From the NCBI RefSeq assembly GCF_029203285.1, contig NZ_CP115669.1:1612001-1676000 (forward strand): DNA of 64,000 nucleotides, written 5' to 3'. A program made the translations under genes and the position numbers. The notes beneath the pieces are model-generated. The model worked only from the letters and a program-made list of their open reading frames with translations, had not been told where the DNA came from and did no database searches. Each line of letters starts with the position of its first letter. Position 1 is the stretch's first letter. The DNA is from Pseudomonas sp. PSE14. Lineage in GTDB: Bacteria; Pseudomonadota; Gammaproteobacteria; Pseudomonadales; Pseudomonadaceae. Positions 10,332 through 19,598 of the stretch are shown here, one piece after another.

Positions 10332-11626
10332 GTACCCTGATTCGCTTCGCGCTGTTCGCCCTGGCCCTGGTGGCCGGCGTCGCGCAGGCCGCCGACCCGC
10401 TGGTGATTTCCAGCGGTCGCGATTCGGCCGTCCCGATTGCCGTGGTTCCGTTCGGCTGGCAGGGCGGCAACGTCCTGCCCGAGGACATGTCCAACATCAT
10501 CGGCAACGACCTGCGCAATTCCGGATACTTCGAGCCGATTCCGCGGCAGAACATGATCAGCCAGCCGGCCCAGCCCAGCGAAGTGATCTACCGCGACTGG
10601 CAGGCACTGGGTGCCCAGTACGTGCTGATCGGCAACATCGTGCCGGCGGGTGGCCGCCTGCAGATCCAGTACGGCCTGTTCAACGTGGCGACCCAGCAGC
10701 AGGTCCTGACCGGCAGCGTGGGCGGCACCACCGACCAGTTGCGCGACATGTCGCACTACATCGCCGACCAGTCCTTCGAGAAGCTCACCGGCATCAAGGG
10801 CGCGTTTTCCACCAAGCTGCTCTACGTGACTGCCGAGCGCTTCTCCGTGGACAACACCCGCTACACCCTGCAGCGCTCCGACTATGACGGTGCGCGCCCG
10901 GTGACTCTGCTGCAGTCCCGCGAGCCGATCCTCTCGCCGCGCTTCTCGCCCGATGGCCGCCGCATTGCCTATGTCTCCTTCGAGCAGAAGCGTCCGCGCA
11001 TCTTCATGCAGTACGTCGACACTGGCCGTCGCGAGCAGATATCCAACTTCGAGGGCCTCAACGGCGCCCCGGCCTTCTCGCCGGATGGCAACCGCCTGGC
11101 CTTCGTGCTGTCGCGCGATGGCAACCCGGAGATCTACGTGATGGACCTGGGCAGCCGCCAGCTGCGTCGCCTGACCAACAACCAGGCGATCGACACCGAA
11201 CCCTTCTGGGGCGCGGACGGTTCGACCCTGTACTTCACCTCCGACCGTGGCGGCAAGCCGCAGATCTACAAGATGAACGTCAACTCGGGCGCTACCGATC
11301 GCGTGACTTTCATTGGCAACTACAACGCCAACCCGAAACTTTCCGCGGATGAGAAGACGCTGGTAATGGTTCACCGCCAGGATGGTTTCACCAACTTCCA
11401 GATCGCGGCCCAAGACCTTCAGCGCGGCAATCTGCGCGTGCTTTCCAACACCACGCTGGACGACTCGCCCACTGTTGCGCCCAATGGCACGATGCTAATA
11501 TACGCCACCCGCCAGCAGGACCGGGGCGTGCTGATGCTCGTCAGCATCAATGGACGCGTTCGGTTGCCAATTCCCACCGCTCAGGGCGATGTTCGCGAGC
11601 CTTCCTGGTCCCCTTACCTGAACTGA
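10328..11626 (+). CDS. tolB: Periplasmic beta-propeller protein TolB
   Basis: A 432-residue secreted protein with a cleavable signal peptide (cleavage near residues 20-22, [11 protein letters not shown]). It has an N-terminal domain (to about 160) and a six-bladed propeller made of WD40-like TolB repeats such as [11 protein letters not shown] and [12 protein letters not shown]. TolB shuttles between Pal and TolA. The start is GTG 10328, overlapping the tolA stop as GTGA, so tolA-tolB translation is coupled. Confidence 0.95.
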   Translation: MSTLIRFALFALALVAGVAQAADPLVISSGRDSAVPIAVVPFGWQGGNVLPEDMSNIIGNDLRNSGYFEPIPRQNMISQPAQPSEVIYRDWQALGAQYVLIGNIVPAGGRLQIQYGLFNVATQQQVLTGSVGGTTDQLRDMSHYIADQSFEKLTGIKGAFSTKLLYVTAERFSVDNTRYTLQRSDYDGARPVTLLQSREPILSPRFSPDGRRIAYVSFEQKRPRIFMQYVDTGRREQISNFEGLNGAPAFSPDGNRLAFVLSRDGNPEIYVMDLGSRQLRRLTNNQAIDTEPFWGADGSTLYFTSDRGGKPQIYKMNVNSGATDRVTFIGNYNANPKLSADEKTLVMVHRQDGFTNFQIAAQDLQRGNLRVLSNTTLDDSPTVAPNGTMLIYATRQQDRGVLMLVSINGRVRLPIPTAQGDVREPSWSPYLN

Positions 11627-11678
11627 CGGTTGCCAACTGTTTCAAACTTATACACTGGGGTTCATTAGGAGTTACATG

Positions 11679-12185
11679 ATGGAAATGCTGAAATTCGGCA
11701 AATTTGCCGTTATCGCCCTCGCCATGGCCGTAGCCGTAGGTTGCTCGTCCAAGAAAGGCGATGCTACTGGTGAAGGCGCCAATGGCGGCGTTGACCCGAA
11801 CGCTGGCTACGGCGCCAACAGCGGTGCCGTTGACGGCTCCCTGAGCGACGAAGCCGCTCTGCGCGCTATCACCACCTTCTACTTCGAGTACGACAGCTCC
11901 GACCTGAAGCCGGAAGCCATGCGCGCTCTGGACGTACACGCCAAGGACCTGAAAGGTTCCGGCCAGCGCGTTGTCCTGGAAGGTCACACTGACGAGCGCG
12001 GCACCCGCGAGTACAACATGGCTCTGGGCGAGCGTCGTGCCAAGGCCGTTCAGCGCTACCTGGTACTGCAGGGCGTTTCCCCGGCTCAGCTGGAACTGGT
12101 TTCCTACGGTAAAGAGCGTCCGGTTGCCACTGGCCACGACGAGCAGTCCTGGGCCCAGAACCGTCGCGTTGAGCTGAAGAAGTAA
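11679..12185 (+). CDS. oprL: Peptidoglycan-associated outer-membrane lipoprotein Pal (OprL)
   Basis: A 168-residue lipoprotein. The signal peptide ends in the lipobox AVAVGC, with lipidated Cys at 22. A short linker is followed by an OmpA-like peptidoglycan-binding domain (about 65-168) with [12 protein letters not shown] and [14 protein letters not shown]. Pal tethers the outer membrane to peptidoglycan and binds TolB. ATG 11679 is preferred over ATG 11676 because AGGAG at 11667-11671 is then 7 nt away. The 52-nt gap after tolB holds a TTGCCA and TATACA pair that could be an extra promoter, but the spacing is short. Confidence 0.95.
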   Translation: MEMLKFGKFAVIALAMAVAVGCSSKKGDATGEGANGGVDPNAGYGANSGAVDGSLSDEAALRAITTFYFEYDSSDLKPEAMRALDVHAKDLKGSGQRVVLEGHTDERGTREYNMALGERRAKAVQRYLVLQGVSPAQLELVSYGKERPVATGHDEQSWAQNRRVELKK

Positions 12186-12191
12186 TACGTG

Positions 12192-13040
12192 ATGCCGATG
12201 CGCCTGCGTTTTCTGACCTTGATCGCATGCGGCCTGCCCCTGATGGCGGCGGCCGCGGTTCCGGTACAGGACGGCAATGATGGCGGTTACGCCAGTCAGC
12301 CGCCCTCGGGTTATGGCACCGCAGGCGCTGAGGGCGCCTATGCCGGAGGCGGGATGACTAGTCAGCCCGTCTCCGGACAGGCACAGCTGTTCATGCAGCT
12401 GCAGCAGATGCAGGACGAAATGTCCCGTCTGCGCGGCATGCTCGAAGAGCAGCAAAACCAGATCCAACAGATGAAGCAGGAAAACCTGGAGCGCTACCAG
12501 GACCTCGACAGCCGCATTTCCAGCGGTGCGGGTGCCGGCGCGGCCGGTGCTGCTCAACAGAATTCTCCCGCTGCCGGCGCCGCTGCCGGAGCTGTCGCGG
12601 GTGCCGGCGCAGCCGCCGCTGCACAACAGCAGCCCGCTGCCGCCAGCAACGAGCCGGGTGACCCGGCAAAGGAAAAACTCTACTACGACGCCGCCTTCGA
12701 CCTGATCAAGGCCAAGGACTTCGACAAGGCCAGCCAGGCCTTCGGCGCTTTCCTGCGCAAGTACCCCAACAGCCAGTACGCCGGTAACGCGCAATACTGG
12801 TTGGGCGAGGTGAACCTCGCCAAGGGCGACCTGCAGGGCGCTGGCCAGGCCTTCGCCCGCGTCAGCCAAGCCTATCCGAGCAGCGCCAAGGTGCCGGACT
12901 CGCTGTACAAGCTGGCCGACGTCGAGCGTCGTCTGGGCAACACCGACAAGGCACGTGGCATCCTGCAGCAGGTGATCGCCCAATACCCGGGCAGCTCCGC
13001 CGCACAGCTGTCCCAGCGCGATCTGAAGAACCTCAAGTAA
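12192..13040 (+). CDS. cpoB: Cell-division coordinator CpoB (YbgF)
   Basis: A 282-residue periplasmic protein. It has a signal peptide (about 1-21), a coiled coil rich in Gln/Glu (about 60-100) used for trimerisation, a long Ala/Gly/Gln linker (about 112-155), then TPR repeats (about 160-282) including YDAAFDLIKAKDFDKASQAF and YAGNAQYWLGEV. In E. coli CpoB binds TolA and coordinates PBP1B activity with Tol-driven constriction. ATG 12192 is used; GTG 12189 directly before is an alternative. It ends the tol cluster with a strong terminator. Confidence 0.93.
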   Translation: MPMRLRFLTLIACGLPLMAAAAVPVQDGNDGGYASQPPSGYGTAGAEGAYAGGGMTSQPVSGQAQLFMQLQQMQDEMSRLRGMLEEQQNQIQQMKQENLERYQDLDSRISSGAGAGAAGAAQQNSPAAGAAAGAVAGAGAAAAAQQQPAAASNEPGDPAKEKLYYDAAFDLIKAKDFDKASQAFGAFLRKYPNSQYAGNAQYWLGEVNLAKGDLQGAGQAFARVSQAYPSSAKVPDSLYKLADVERRLGNTDKARGILQQVIAQYPGSSAAQLSQRDLKNLK

Positions 13041-13061
13041 GGCTCCTCAACGACGCTTTCT

Positions 13062-13088
13062 AAAACCCGCGCTAGTCGCGGGTTTTTT
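13062..13088 (+). terminator. Rho-independent terminator after cpoB
   Basis: Stem AAAACCCGCG/CGCGGGTTTT with a CTAGT loop and T6 run, ending the tol-oprL-cpoB unit. Confidence 0.9.
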
Positions 13089-13239
13089 CGTTAGAATTCC
13101 CGCCCCCGGAAAGCCACAGTGGTTTCAGCTCGGCTGATGTCTGCTGCATTCCGGGCTTGCCGGGCGCCCCGTGGGCGCGCCCACGACTCCAACGCAACGG
13201 AGGCGGATGGCCTGTATCGCCGTCACGCCCGTGGCTGAT

Positions 13240-13887
13240 ATGCAACAGACTCTGCGAATCACCGAGATTTTCTACTCGTTGCAGGGGGAAACGCGCACCG
13301 CCGGCTTGCCGACAGTGTTCGTGCGCCTGACCGGCTGTCCCCTGCGCTGCCAGTACTGCGATACCGCCTATGCCTTCAGTGGCGGTGAGATCCAGTCCCT
13401 CGACGCCATCCTCGAGCGCGTCGCCGCTTACAAGCCGCGCTACGTCTGCGTCACCGGTGGCGAGCCGTTGGCCCAGCCTAACTGCATCCCGCTGCTGCAA
13501 CGCCTCTGCGACGCCGGCTACGACGTGTCGCTGGAAACCGGCGGCGCTCTGGATATCTCCCCCACCGACCGCCGCGTCAGCCGTGTGCTGGACCTGAAGA
13601 CTCCGGGCTCCGGCGAGGTCTTGCGCAACCGCTACGAGAATATCGGGGAGCTCACGCCCAACGACCAGGTGAAGTTCGTCATCTGCTCGCGCCAGGACTA
13701 CGACTGGGCGGTCTCCAAGCTGATCGAGTACCGCCTGGAGCAGCGTGCCGGCGAGGTGCTGTTCTCGCCCAGCCACCGGCAGGTGGATGCCCGTGCGCTG
13801 GCTGACTGGATCGTCAGCGACAACCTGCCGGTACGCCTGCAGCTGCAACTGCACAAGATTCTCTGGAACGACGAGCCGGGCCACTGA
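13240..13887 (+). CDS. queE: 7-carboxy-7-deazaguanine synthase QueE
   Basis: A 215-residue radical-SAM enzyme that contracts 6-carboxytetrahydropterin to 7-carboxy-7-deazaguanine in queuosine biosynthesis. The cluster-binding motif C-x3-C-x2-C is at Cys33, Cys37 and Cys40 (CPLRCQYC), followed by the CVTGGEPL segment that contacts SAM. ATG 13240 matches the usual [17 protein letters not shown] start; ATG 13207 has a better GGAGG site (13199-13203) but would add 11 unusual residues, so the start is uncertain. queC follows 20 nt later. Confidence 0.92.
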   Translation: MQQTLRITEIFYSLQGETRTAGLPTVFVRLTGCPLRCQYCDTAYAFSGGEIQSLDAILERVAAYKPRYVCVTGGEPLAQPNCIPLLQRLCDAGYDVSLETGGALDISPTDRRVSRVLDLKTPGSGEVLRNRYENIGELTPNDQVKFVICSRQDYDWAVSKLIEYRLEQRAGEVLFSPSHRQVDARALADWIVSDNLPVRLQLQLHKILWNDEPGH

Positions 13888-13907
13888 GCGCGGAGGAGAC
13901 CTGTTTT

Positions 13908-14600
13908 ATGTCCAATCAGAAAACCGCGAACGACAAGAAAGCCGTGATCCTGCTCTCCGGGGGGCTGGACTCCGCGACCGTGGTCGCCCTGGCCAAGGCC
14001 GATGGCTACGACTGCTACACCATGAGCTTCGATTACGGCCAGCGCCACCGCGCCGAATTGCAGGCCGCTGAGCGCGTGGCGCGTCAGCTGGGTGTCATCG
14101 AGCACAAGGTGATTGGTCTGAACCTGAACGGCATCGGTGGCTCGGCCCTGACCGACAGCAGCATCGATGTGCCGGAGGCGCCGGGCGAAGGCATTCCGGT
14201 GACCTACGTGCCGGCGCGCAATACCGTGTTCCTGTCGCTGGCCTTGGGGTGGGCAGAGGTGTTGGGCGCGCGGGATATCTTCATCGGCGTTAACGCGGTG
14301 GACTATTCCGGCTACCCGGATTGCCGTCCGGAGTTCGTCGAGGCTTTCGAGCGCATGGCCAACCTGGCCACCAAGGCCGGCGTAGAGGGGGAGGGGTTCC
14401 GCATCCAGGCGCCGCTGCAGTTCCTCTCCAAGGCGCAGATCGTGCAGGCGGGCATCGCCCAGGGCGTGGACTACAGCCTTACGGTTTCCTGCTATCAGGC
14501 AGACGATGACGGGCGCGCATGTGGCAAGTGCGACAGCTGTCGGCTGCGGGCTGACGGCTTCCGCGCGGCCGGGATTGAAGACCCAACGCGATATTTCTGA
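13908..14600 (+). CDS. queC: 7-cyano-7-deazaguanine synthase QueC
   Basis: A 230-residue ATP-dependent enzyme that converts 7-carboxy-7-deazaguanine to preQ0 using ammonia. The PP-loop SGGLDSAT (17-24) binds ATP, and the C-terminal CYQ...CGKCDSC cluster binds zinc. GGAGGAG at 13892-13898 precedes ATG 13908. It is paired with queE, giving two consecutive steps of the queuosine pathway; the queD step is not in this window. Confidence 0.96.
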   Translation: MSNQKTANDKKAVILLSGGLDSATVVALAKADGYDCYTMSFDYGQRHRAELQAAERVARQLGVIEHKVIGLNLNGIGGSALTDSSIDVPEAPGEGIPVTYVPARNTVFLSLALGWAEVLGARDIFIGVNAVDYSGYPDCRPEFVEAFERMANLATKAGVEGEGFRIQAPLQFLSKAQIVQAGIAQGVDYSLTVSCYQADDDGRACGKCDSCRLRADGFRAAGIEDPTRYF

Positions 14601-14619
14601 AAAAAGTTTTCGTGGGGTG

Positions 14620-14647
14620 TTGTTTTTACGTTAGAAATCAGTATTAT
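14620..14647 (+). promoter_or_regulatory. Promoter of tRNA-Lys
   Basis: -35 TTGTTT (14620-14625), 16-nt spacer, -10 TATTAT (14642-14647). The tRNA 5' end is 13 nt downstream, so the leader would be only a few bases. Confidence 0.7.
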
Positions 14648-14659
14648 ACGCACCACGTC

Positions 14660-14735
14660 GGGTCGTTAGCTCAGTCGGTAGAGCAGTTGGCTTTTAACCA
14701 ATTGGTCGTAGGTTCGAATCCTACACGACCCACCA
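14660..14735 (+). tRNA. tRNA-Lys(TTT)
   Basis: A 76-nt cloverleaf. Acceptor GGGTCGT pairs with ACGACCC, the anticodon loop CTTTTAA gives anticodon TTT, the T-arm is GGTTCGAATCC, and CCA is encoded. In P. aeruginosa a tRNA-Lys at this position (PA0976.1) is a known integration site of PAPI-1-type islands; here no island follows, only a terminator and nadA. Confidence 0.97.
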
Positions 14736-14746
14736 TCAAATCCTGC

Positions 14747-14780
14747 AAAAGCCCCGTGATCGAAAGGTCACGGGGCTTTT
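14747..14780 (+). terminator. Terminator after tRNA-Lys
   Basis: 13-bp stem AAAAGCCCCGTGA/TCACGGGGCTTTT with an 8-nt loop, starting 12 nt after the tRNA CCA end. Confidence 0.9.
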
Positions 14781-14893
14781 GCTATGCGCCGGAAAAAGTC
14801 CGCCGTGCGGCCGCCGATGGCGCGTCGCCCGTAGGGCGGTGGTGATAAAATCGTCGGCATAATCAGATCCGAGCCTGTAGAGGTTTCCACACG

Positions 14894-15952
14894 ATGTCCC
14901 AGATTTCTGAACGCCTGCTGGTTCAGGCTCACCTCGCTGCCAAGCAGCCTCGGGTGCTGAGCGCGCAGGAAGAGGCCGATTACCGTGCGGCCATTGCGGC
15001 CGAGCTGAAGGCACAGAACGCCGTGTTGGTTGCGCATTACTACTGCGACCCGGTGATCCAGGCGCTGGCCGAGGAAACCGGTGGCTGCGTGTCCGACTCG
15101 CTGGAAATGGCCCGCTTCGGCAACCAGCATCCGGCGCAGACCGTGGTGGTGGCCGGGGTTCGCTTCATGGGTGAGACCGCCAAGATCCTCAATCCGGAAA
15201 AGCGCGTGCTGATGCCGACCCTGGAGGCGACCTGCTCGCTGGATCTGGGCTGCCCGGTGGACGAATTCTCGGCGTTCTGCGATCAGCATCCGGAGCGTAC
15301 CGTGGTGGTCTATGCGAACACTTCGGCGGCGGTGAAGGCGCGCGCGGACTGGGTGGTGACCTCCAGTTGCGCCGTGGAAATCGTCGAGCACCTGATGGAC
15401 AACGGCGAGCCGATCCTCTGGGCGCCGGACCAGCACCTGGGTCGCTATATCCAGCGCGAGACCGGTGCGGACATGCTGCTCTGGGACGGTGCCTGCATCG
15501 TCCATGAAGAGTTCAAGGCCAAGCAGCTGGAAGATCTCAAGGCGATCTATCCGGATGCCGCGATCCTGGTGCACCCGGAGTCGCCCGAGGCGGTGGTCGA
15601 GCTGGCCGATGCGGTGGGCTCCACCAGCCAGCTGATCAAGGCGGCGCAGACGATGCCGAACAAGCGCTTCATCGTCGCAACCGATCGCGGCATCTTCTAC
15701 AAGATGCAGCAGCTGTGCCCGGACAAGGAGTTCATCGAGGCCCCCACCGCCGGCAACGGCGCTGCTTGCCGCAGCTGCGCGCACTGCCCGTGGATGGCCA
15801 TGAACACCCTGGAGCGCACTCTGGCGTGCCTGAAGGAAGGGAGTGGGGAGATCTTCGTCGACCCGGCCCTGATTCCCAAGGCCATCAAGCCGCTCAAGCG
15901 CATGCTCGACTTCACCCAGGCCGCCAGGCTGAAAGTGGCGGGCAACGCCTGA
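14894..15952 (+). CDS. nadA: Quinolinate synthase NadA
   Basis: A 352-residue [4Fe-4S] enzyme that condenses iminoaspartate with dihydroxyacetone phosphate to quinolinate in de novo NAD synthesis. Three pseudo-symmetric domains are visible, with conserved segments [11 protein letters not shown] (near 46), [12 protein letters not shown] (near 92) and the C-terminal [13 protein letters not shown] (about 291-303), which contains a cluster Cys. The upstream GAGG before ATG 14894 supports the start. nadB is elsewhere. It is a single gene between two terminators. Confidence 0.96.
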   Translation: MSQISERLLVQAHLAAKQPRVLSAQEEADYRAAIAAELKAQNAVLVAHYYCDPVIQALAEETGGCVSDSLEMARFGNQHPAQTVVVAGVRFMGETAKILNPEKRVLMPTLEATCSLDLGCPVDEFSAFCDQHPERTVVVYANTSAAVKARADWVVTSSCAVEIVEHLMDNGEPILWAPDQHLGRYIQRETGADMLLWDGACIVHEEFKAKQLEDLKAIYPDAAILVHPESPEAVVELADAVGSTSQLIKAAQTMPNKRFIVATDRGIFYKMQQLCPDKEFIEAPTAGNGAACRSCAHCPWMAMNTLERTLACLKEGSGEIFVDPALIPKAIKPLKRMLDFTQAARLKVAGNA

Positions 15953-15967
15953 TCAGGTACGGCAAAG

Positions 15968-15996
15968 AAAAAGCCCGGCGAGTGCCGGGCTTTTTT
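15968..15996. terminator. Bidirectional terminator (nadA / bepA-like gene)
   Basis: GCCCGGC/GCCGGGC stem with a GAGT loop, flanked by A-tract and T6, between two genes that converge (nadA ends 15952, bepA-like ends 16014). Confidence 0.88.
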
Positions 15997-16013
15997 GTGT
16001 CTGGGTGTCAGGG

Positions 16014-17450
16014 TTAGCGGCCCATCATCTGCTTCAGCAGCTGCTCCTGTTCGCGGAACTCCTGCTGACGTGCATCCAGGCGCGCAGCCAGGGTGAAGTT
16101 GCCGCCTGCGCGACGCTTGGCGAAGTCCAGTTGCTCGATGGCGTGCTTGTAGTCGCCGGTCAGCGCGTAGAACTCCGCGCGCGCCTGGTACACGCCGATG
16201 GCATTGCCGCTGAGGGTGCAGGCGTCGGCCAGGCGGCTCCAGACATCGGGGTCGAGCGGGCGCTTCTGCGACAGTTTGAACAGCGTCTTCTCGGCGTCGG
16301 CGGCGCGGTTGGTCTTCATCATCAGGTCGGCCTGGGCCTGGATCAGCGGATAGCTGTCCGGGTACTGGCCGAGTAGCCGCTGTACCCGCGCCTGGGCGTC
16401 GGGCAGCTTGTTGGCGGTGATGTCCACATCGACCATCGCCAGGTTGTAGCTGATGTCATTGGGTGCCTTGGCCAGCAATTGCTGGAGGCCGCTGCGTGCA
16501 TCGTTGAGCTGGCCGATCCGGGTCTGCGAGAGGGCCAGGCCATAGCGTGCGGCGTCGTTCTTCGGGTCTTCGTCGAGCTGTGCGCGGAACTGCTTGCTGG
16601 CCATGCCCGGGGTGTCTTCGAACATCTGCTGGACGCGGGCGCGCATCAGCTCGTAGCGCAAGGTGTCTTCCTTGCCGCCCTTGGGGTACTGCTCGGCGCG
16701 GTTGCGGGTGTCGGCGATGCGCGAGTCGGTAACCGGGTGGGTCAGCAGGAATTCTGGTGGCTTGCCCTCGTAGCGATACTGGCGGGCGAGACGTTCGAAC
16801 ATGTTGGGCATGGAGCGCGGGTCGTAGCCGGCGCGCACCATGGTGGTGACGCCGACCCGGTCGGCTTCCTGTTCGTTCTGCCGGGAGAAGCGCAGCTGGT
16901 TCTGGATCGCTGCCGCCTGGGTCGAGGCGATCGCGGCGATGCCGGCATCACCGGCGCCGGCCGCGGCGGCGACGATGCCGGCCAGCATGGCCGCCATCAC
17001 GGGCACCTGCATGCGCTGCTGGGCTTCGATGCCGCGGGCGAAGTGGCGTTGGCTCAGGTGACCCAGTTCGTGGGCCAGTACGGCGATGTATTCGCCTTCG
17101 CTCTGGGCATAGAGGAACAAGCCACCGTTGACGCCCACGACCCCGCCGGGAGCGGCGAAGGCGTTGATCTGCTTGTCGCGGATCAGGATGAACGCCAGGC
17201 GGTGATCCTGCAGTTCGCTGGATTCGGCCAGGCGGTAGACGGTGGACTCGACGTAGTCCTTGAGTTGCGGGTCGTTGAGCGTATCGACCTGGCTGCGCAG
17301 CATGCTCAGCCAGGCGCGGCCGAGCTGGAACTCCTGCTCCGGGGATACGATGGACGAGCTGGCGTCGCCCAGGGATGGCAGATCGTCCGACATCGCGGGC
17401 GCTGCGAGGGCGCAGGCGATGGTGAGCAGGGCAGGGCGCAGTACTTTCAT
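16014..17450 (-). CDS. BepA/YfgC-family periplasmic M48 metalloprotease with TPR domain
   Basis: A 478-residue protein: signal peptide (1-22), an M48 zinc protease domain with HELGH at 127-131 and a downstream EADRVG supplying the third ligand, then TPR repeats over the last 200 residues. The E. coli relative BepA acts as chaperone and protease on outer-membrane assembly intermediates such as LptD and BamA. The ATG at 17450 is chosen; a TTG two codons upstream is in frame but unlikely. It is transcribed towards nadA. The role in Pseudomonas is inferred from homology and architecture. Confidence 0.92.
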   Translation of the reverse strand: MKVLRPALLTIACALAAPAMSDDLPSLGDASSSIVSPEQEFQLGRAWLSMLRSQVDTLNDPQLKDYVESTVYRLAESSELQDHRLAFILIRDKQINAFAAPGGVVGVNGGLFLYAQSEGEYIAVLAHELGHLSQRHFARGIEAQQRMQVPVMAAMLAGIVAAAAGAGDAGIAAIASTQAAAIQNQLRFSRQNEQEADRVGVTTMVRAGYDPRSMPNMFERLARQYRYEGKPPEFLLTHPVTDSRIADTRNRAEQYPKGGKEDTLRYELMRARVQQMFEDTPGMASKQFRAQLDEDPKNDAARYGLALSQTRIGQLNDARSGLQQLLAKAPNDISYNLAMVDVDITANKLPDAQARVQRLLGQYPDSYPLIQAQADLMMKTNRAADAEKTLFKLSQKRPLDPDVWSRLADACTLSGNAIGVYQARAEFYALTGDYKHAIEQLDFAKRRAGGNFTLAARLDARQQEFREQEQLLKQMMGR

Positions 17451-17677
17451 GTACAAGAGGCTCGTTCCGAGAAAGGCTCTACTTTAGCCGTACGCTATTG
17501 CCAATGCCTAGGTTGTGCGGTGCGACTGCTGCGCAAATCGAAGTCGGCTGTTTTCGCGCGACCTGCGCGCCAGGCCGCGGCGCTGACGGCTTCGTACGGG
17601 ACGCCGGATGTCGTGGGCCCTGGTTACTTTTCCAAGGCTTTCGGTATTCTTGAACGCCATTGCCGGAGTTTGTTTCG

Positions 17678-17929
17678 ATGTCCGATTCCACACCGCCCAT
17701 TCCCGCTTGTGACGCGGAGCTGGATGCCAGCGGTCTCAATTGTCCGCTGCCCCTGCTCAAGGCCAAGCTCGAGCTGAACCGCCTGCCTAGCGGAGCGGTG
17801 CTCAAGGTGACCGCCACCGATGCCGGGTCCCAGCGCGATTTCCGCGCATTCGCCGACCTCGCCGGGCACTCGCTGCTGCATGAGGAGGTCGAAGCAGGCG
17901 TCTATCGCTACTGGCTGCGCAAGAAGTAG
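17678..17929 (+). CDS. TusA-like sulfur-carrier protein (PA1006-like)
   Basis: An 83-residue SirA/TusA-fold protein with the conserved LNCPLPLLKAK segment (about 19-29), whose Cys carries persulfide sulfur. In P. aeruginosa the equivalent gene (PA1006) is reported to affect molybdenum-enzyme function and nitrate respiration; transfer of that role here is inference from position and sequence. GGAG at 17665-17668, 9 nt before ATG 17678, sets the start. It is followed 53 nt later by the permease gene, probably in one transcript. Confidence 0.9.
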   Translation: MSDSTPPIPACDAELDASGLNCPLPLLKAKLELNRLPSGAVLKVTATDAGSQRDFRAFADLAGHSLLHEEVEAGVYRYWLRKK

Positions 17930-17982
17930 CCCTCGATTCCGGATAACCGGGACGTTACCCCTTTCGTTTCGCAGGTCTGTTC

Positions 17983-19062
17983 ATGCTCAAGGTTTTGCAG
18001 GACTGGATGCAGCGCTATTTCTCCGACGAGGAGGCGATAGTGCTGGCGGTCATTCTGGTACTGGGTTTCAGCGTCATCCTGGCCTTTGGCGGCATGCTCG
18101 CGCCGGTGCTGGCGGCGATGGTGATCGCCTTCCTGATCCAGGGCCTGGTGGGCGTGCTGGAGCGCGTGCGCCTGCCGCACCTGTTCGCCGTCTGGCTGGT
18201 CTATTCGCTGTTCCTCGGGCTGCTCGCCGTGTTCCTGCTGGTGCTGGTGCCGCTGGTCTGGAAGCAGCTGTTCACCCTGCTCAACGAACTGCCGCGAATG
18301 CTCGGCGAGTGGCAGGCCACGCTGCTGATGCTGCCCGAACGCTACCCGGACATGATCACCGAGGAGCAGGTACTGCGCACTGTCGAGGCGGCGCGCAGTG
18401 AGCTGGGCCAGCTCGGTCAGTGGGCGCTGACCTTCTCGCTGTCCGGGTTGCCGGTGGTGGTCAACATCATGATCTACCTGGTGCTGGTGCCGATCCTGGT
18501 GTTCTTCTTCCTCAAGGACCGCCGCCGCTTCTACCACTGGTTCCGTCGCTACCTGCCGCGTGAGCGGGGGCTGATGAAGCAGGTGTGGAATGAGATGAAC
18601 CAGCAGATCGCCAACTACATCCGTGGCAAGGTCATCGAGATATTCATCACCGGTGTGGCGACCTACATTGCCTTCGCAGTGCTGGGGCTCAACTATGCGG
18701 CGCTGCTGGCCTTGCTGGTCGGTCTGTCGGTGGTGGTGCCCTACATCGGCGCTGTGGTGGTAACGGTGCCGGTGGCGCTGATCGCGCTGTTCCAGTGGGG
18801 CTGGAGCGACCAGTTCATCTACCTGATGGCCGCCCACGCGATCATCCAGGCGCTGGACGGCAACGTGCTGGTGCCGCTGCTGTTCTCCGAGGCGGTGAAC
18901 CTGCACCCGGTGGCGATCATCTGCGCGGTGCTGCTGTTCGGCGGCCTGTGGGGCTTCTGGGGCGTGTTCTTCGCCATTCCGCTGGCGACGCTGGTGAAGG
19001 CCGTGCTGGATGCCTGGCCGAGGCAGCCGGAGCCGGAGCGGCAGGTCAGTCCGATGATGTGA
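17983..19062 (+). CDS. AI-2E family (PerM-like) transporter
   Basis: A 359-residue membrane protein with about eight hydrophobic helices. Two lie near the N-terminus (17-55 and 65-90), then a soluble stretch rich in Glu/Arg (95-140), then a cluster of helices to about 340 with the family's NYIRGKVIEIFITG and VPYIGAVVVTVP segments. The family (PF01594) includes the AI-2 exporter TqsA and many members of unknown substrate, so the substrate is left open. It ends at a strong shared terminator. Confidence 0.9.
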   Translation: MLKVLQDWMQRYFSDEEAIVLAVILVLGFSVILAFGGMLAPVLAAMVIAFLIQGLVGVLERVRLPHLFAVWLVYSLFLGLLAVFLLVLVPLVWKQLFTLLNELPRMLGEWQATLLMLPERYPDMITEEQVLRTVEAARSELGQLGQWALTFSLSGLPVVVNIMIYLVLVPILVFFFLKDRRRFYHWFRRYLPRERGLMKQVWNEMNQQIANYIRGKVIEIFITGVATYIAFAVLGLNYAALLALLVGLSVVVPYIGAVVVTVPVALIALFQWGWSDQFIYLMAAHAIIQALDGNVLVPLLFSEAVNLHPVAIICAVLLFGGLWGFWGVFFAIPLATLVKAVLDAWPRQPEPERQVSPMM

Positions 19063-19067
19063 CAAAG

Positions 19068-19096
19068 AAAAAGGCCGCTGAAACAGCGGCCTTTTT
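19068..19096. terminator. Bidirectional terminator (permease / bcp)
   Basis: 13-bp perfect stem AAAAAGGCCGCTG/CAGCGGCCTTTTT with a 3-nt loop between convergent genes. Confidence 0.92.
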
Positions 19097-19112
19097 CATG
19101 CGGCTCGGTGAC

Positions 19113-19586
19113 TCAGGCCTTGTTCAGCGCCTGGGCCGCGGCGAGCACGGCATCGACGTGACCGGGCACTTTCACGCCGCGCCACTCCTGGCGCAGCACG
19201 CCCTTGGCATCGATCAGGAAGGTACTGCGGTCCACACCCATGTATTCCTTGCCATAGAGCTTCTTCAGCTTGATCACGTCGAACAGCTGGCAGACAGCTT
19301 CGTCCTTGTCGCTGATCAGCTCGAAGGGGAAGCACTGCTTGGCCTTGAAGTTCTCGTGGGACTTGATGCCGTCGCGGGACACGCCGAAGACGACGGTATT
19401 GGCCTTGGCGAAGTCATCGATCTTGTCGCGGAAGCCCTGGCCCTCGGTAGTGCAGCCGGGGGTGCTGTCCTTGGGATAGAAATACAGCACGACCTGCTTG
19501 CCTTTGAGTTCCGACAGACGGAATTCGATTCCGCTGGTGGCAGGGGCCTGGAAGTCGGCGACGGCTTTGTTCAGTTCAACGGCCAT
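19113..19586 (-). CDS. bcp: Thioredoxin-dependent peroxiredoxin Bcp/PrxQ
   Basis: A 157-residue cytoplasmic peroxiredoxin that reduces hydroperoxides. The peroxidatic Cys45 is in the TPGCTTE motif. The resolving Cys found five residues later in E. coli Bcp is replaced by Gln50, so this protein must work as a 1-Cys enzyme or use another Cys (candidates Cys84 in KQCFPF and Cys98 in AVCQLF). AAGGAGAG before ATG 19586 supports the start. It lies 12 nt after gcvR on the same strand, forming an operon. Confidence 0.94.
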   Translation of the reverse strand: MAVELNKAVADFQAPATSGIEFRLSELKGKQVVLYFYPKDSTPGCTTEGQGFRDKIDDFAKANTVVFGVSRDGIKSHENFKAKQCFPFELISDKDEAVCQLFDVIKLKKLYGKEYMGVDRSTFLIDAKGVLRQEWRGVKVPGHVDAVLAAAQALNKA

Positions 19587-19598
19587 GGGGCTCTCTCC

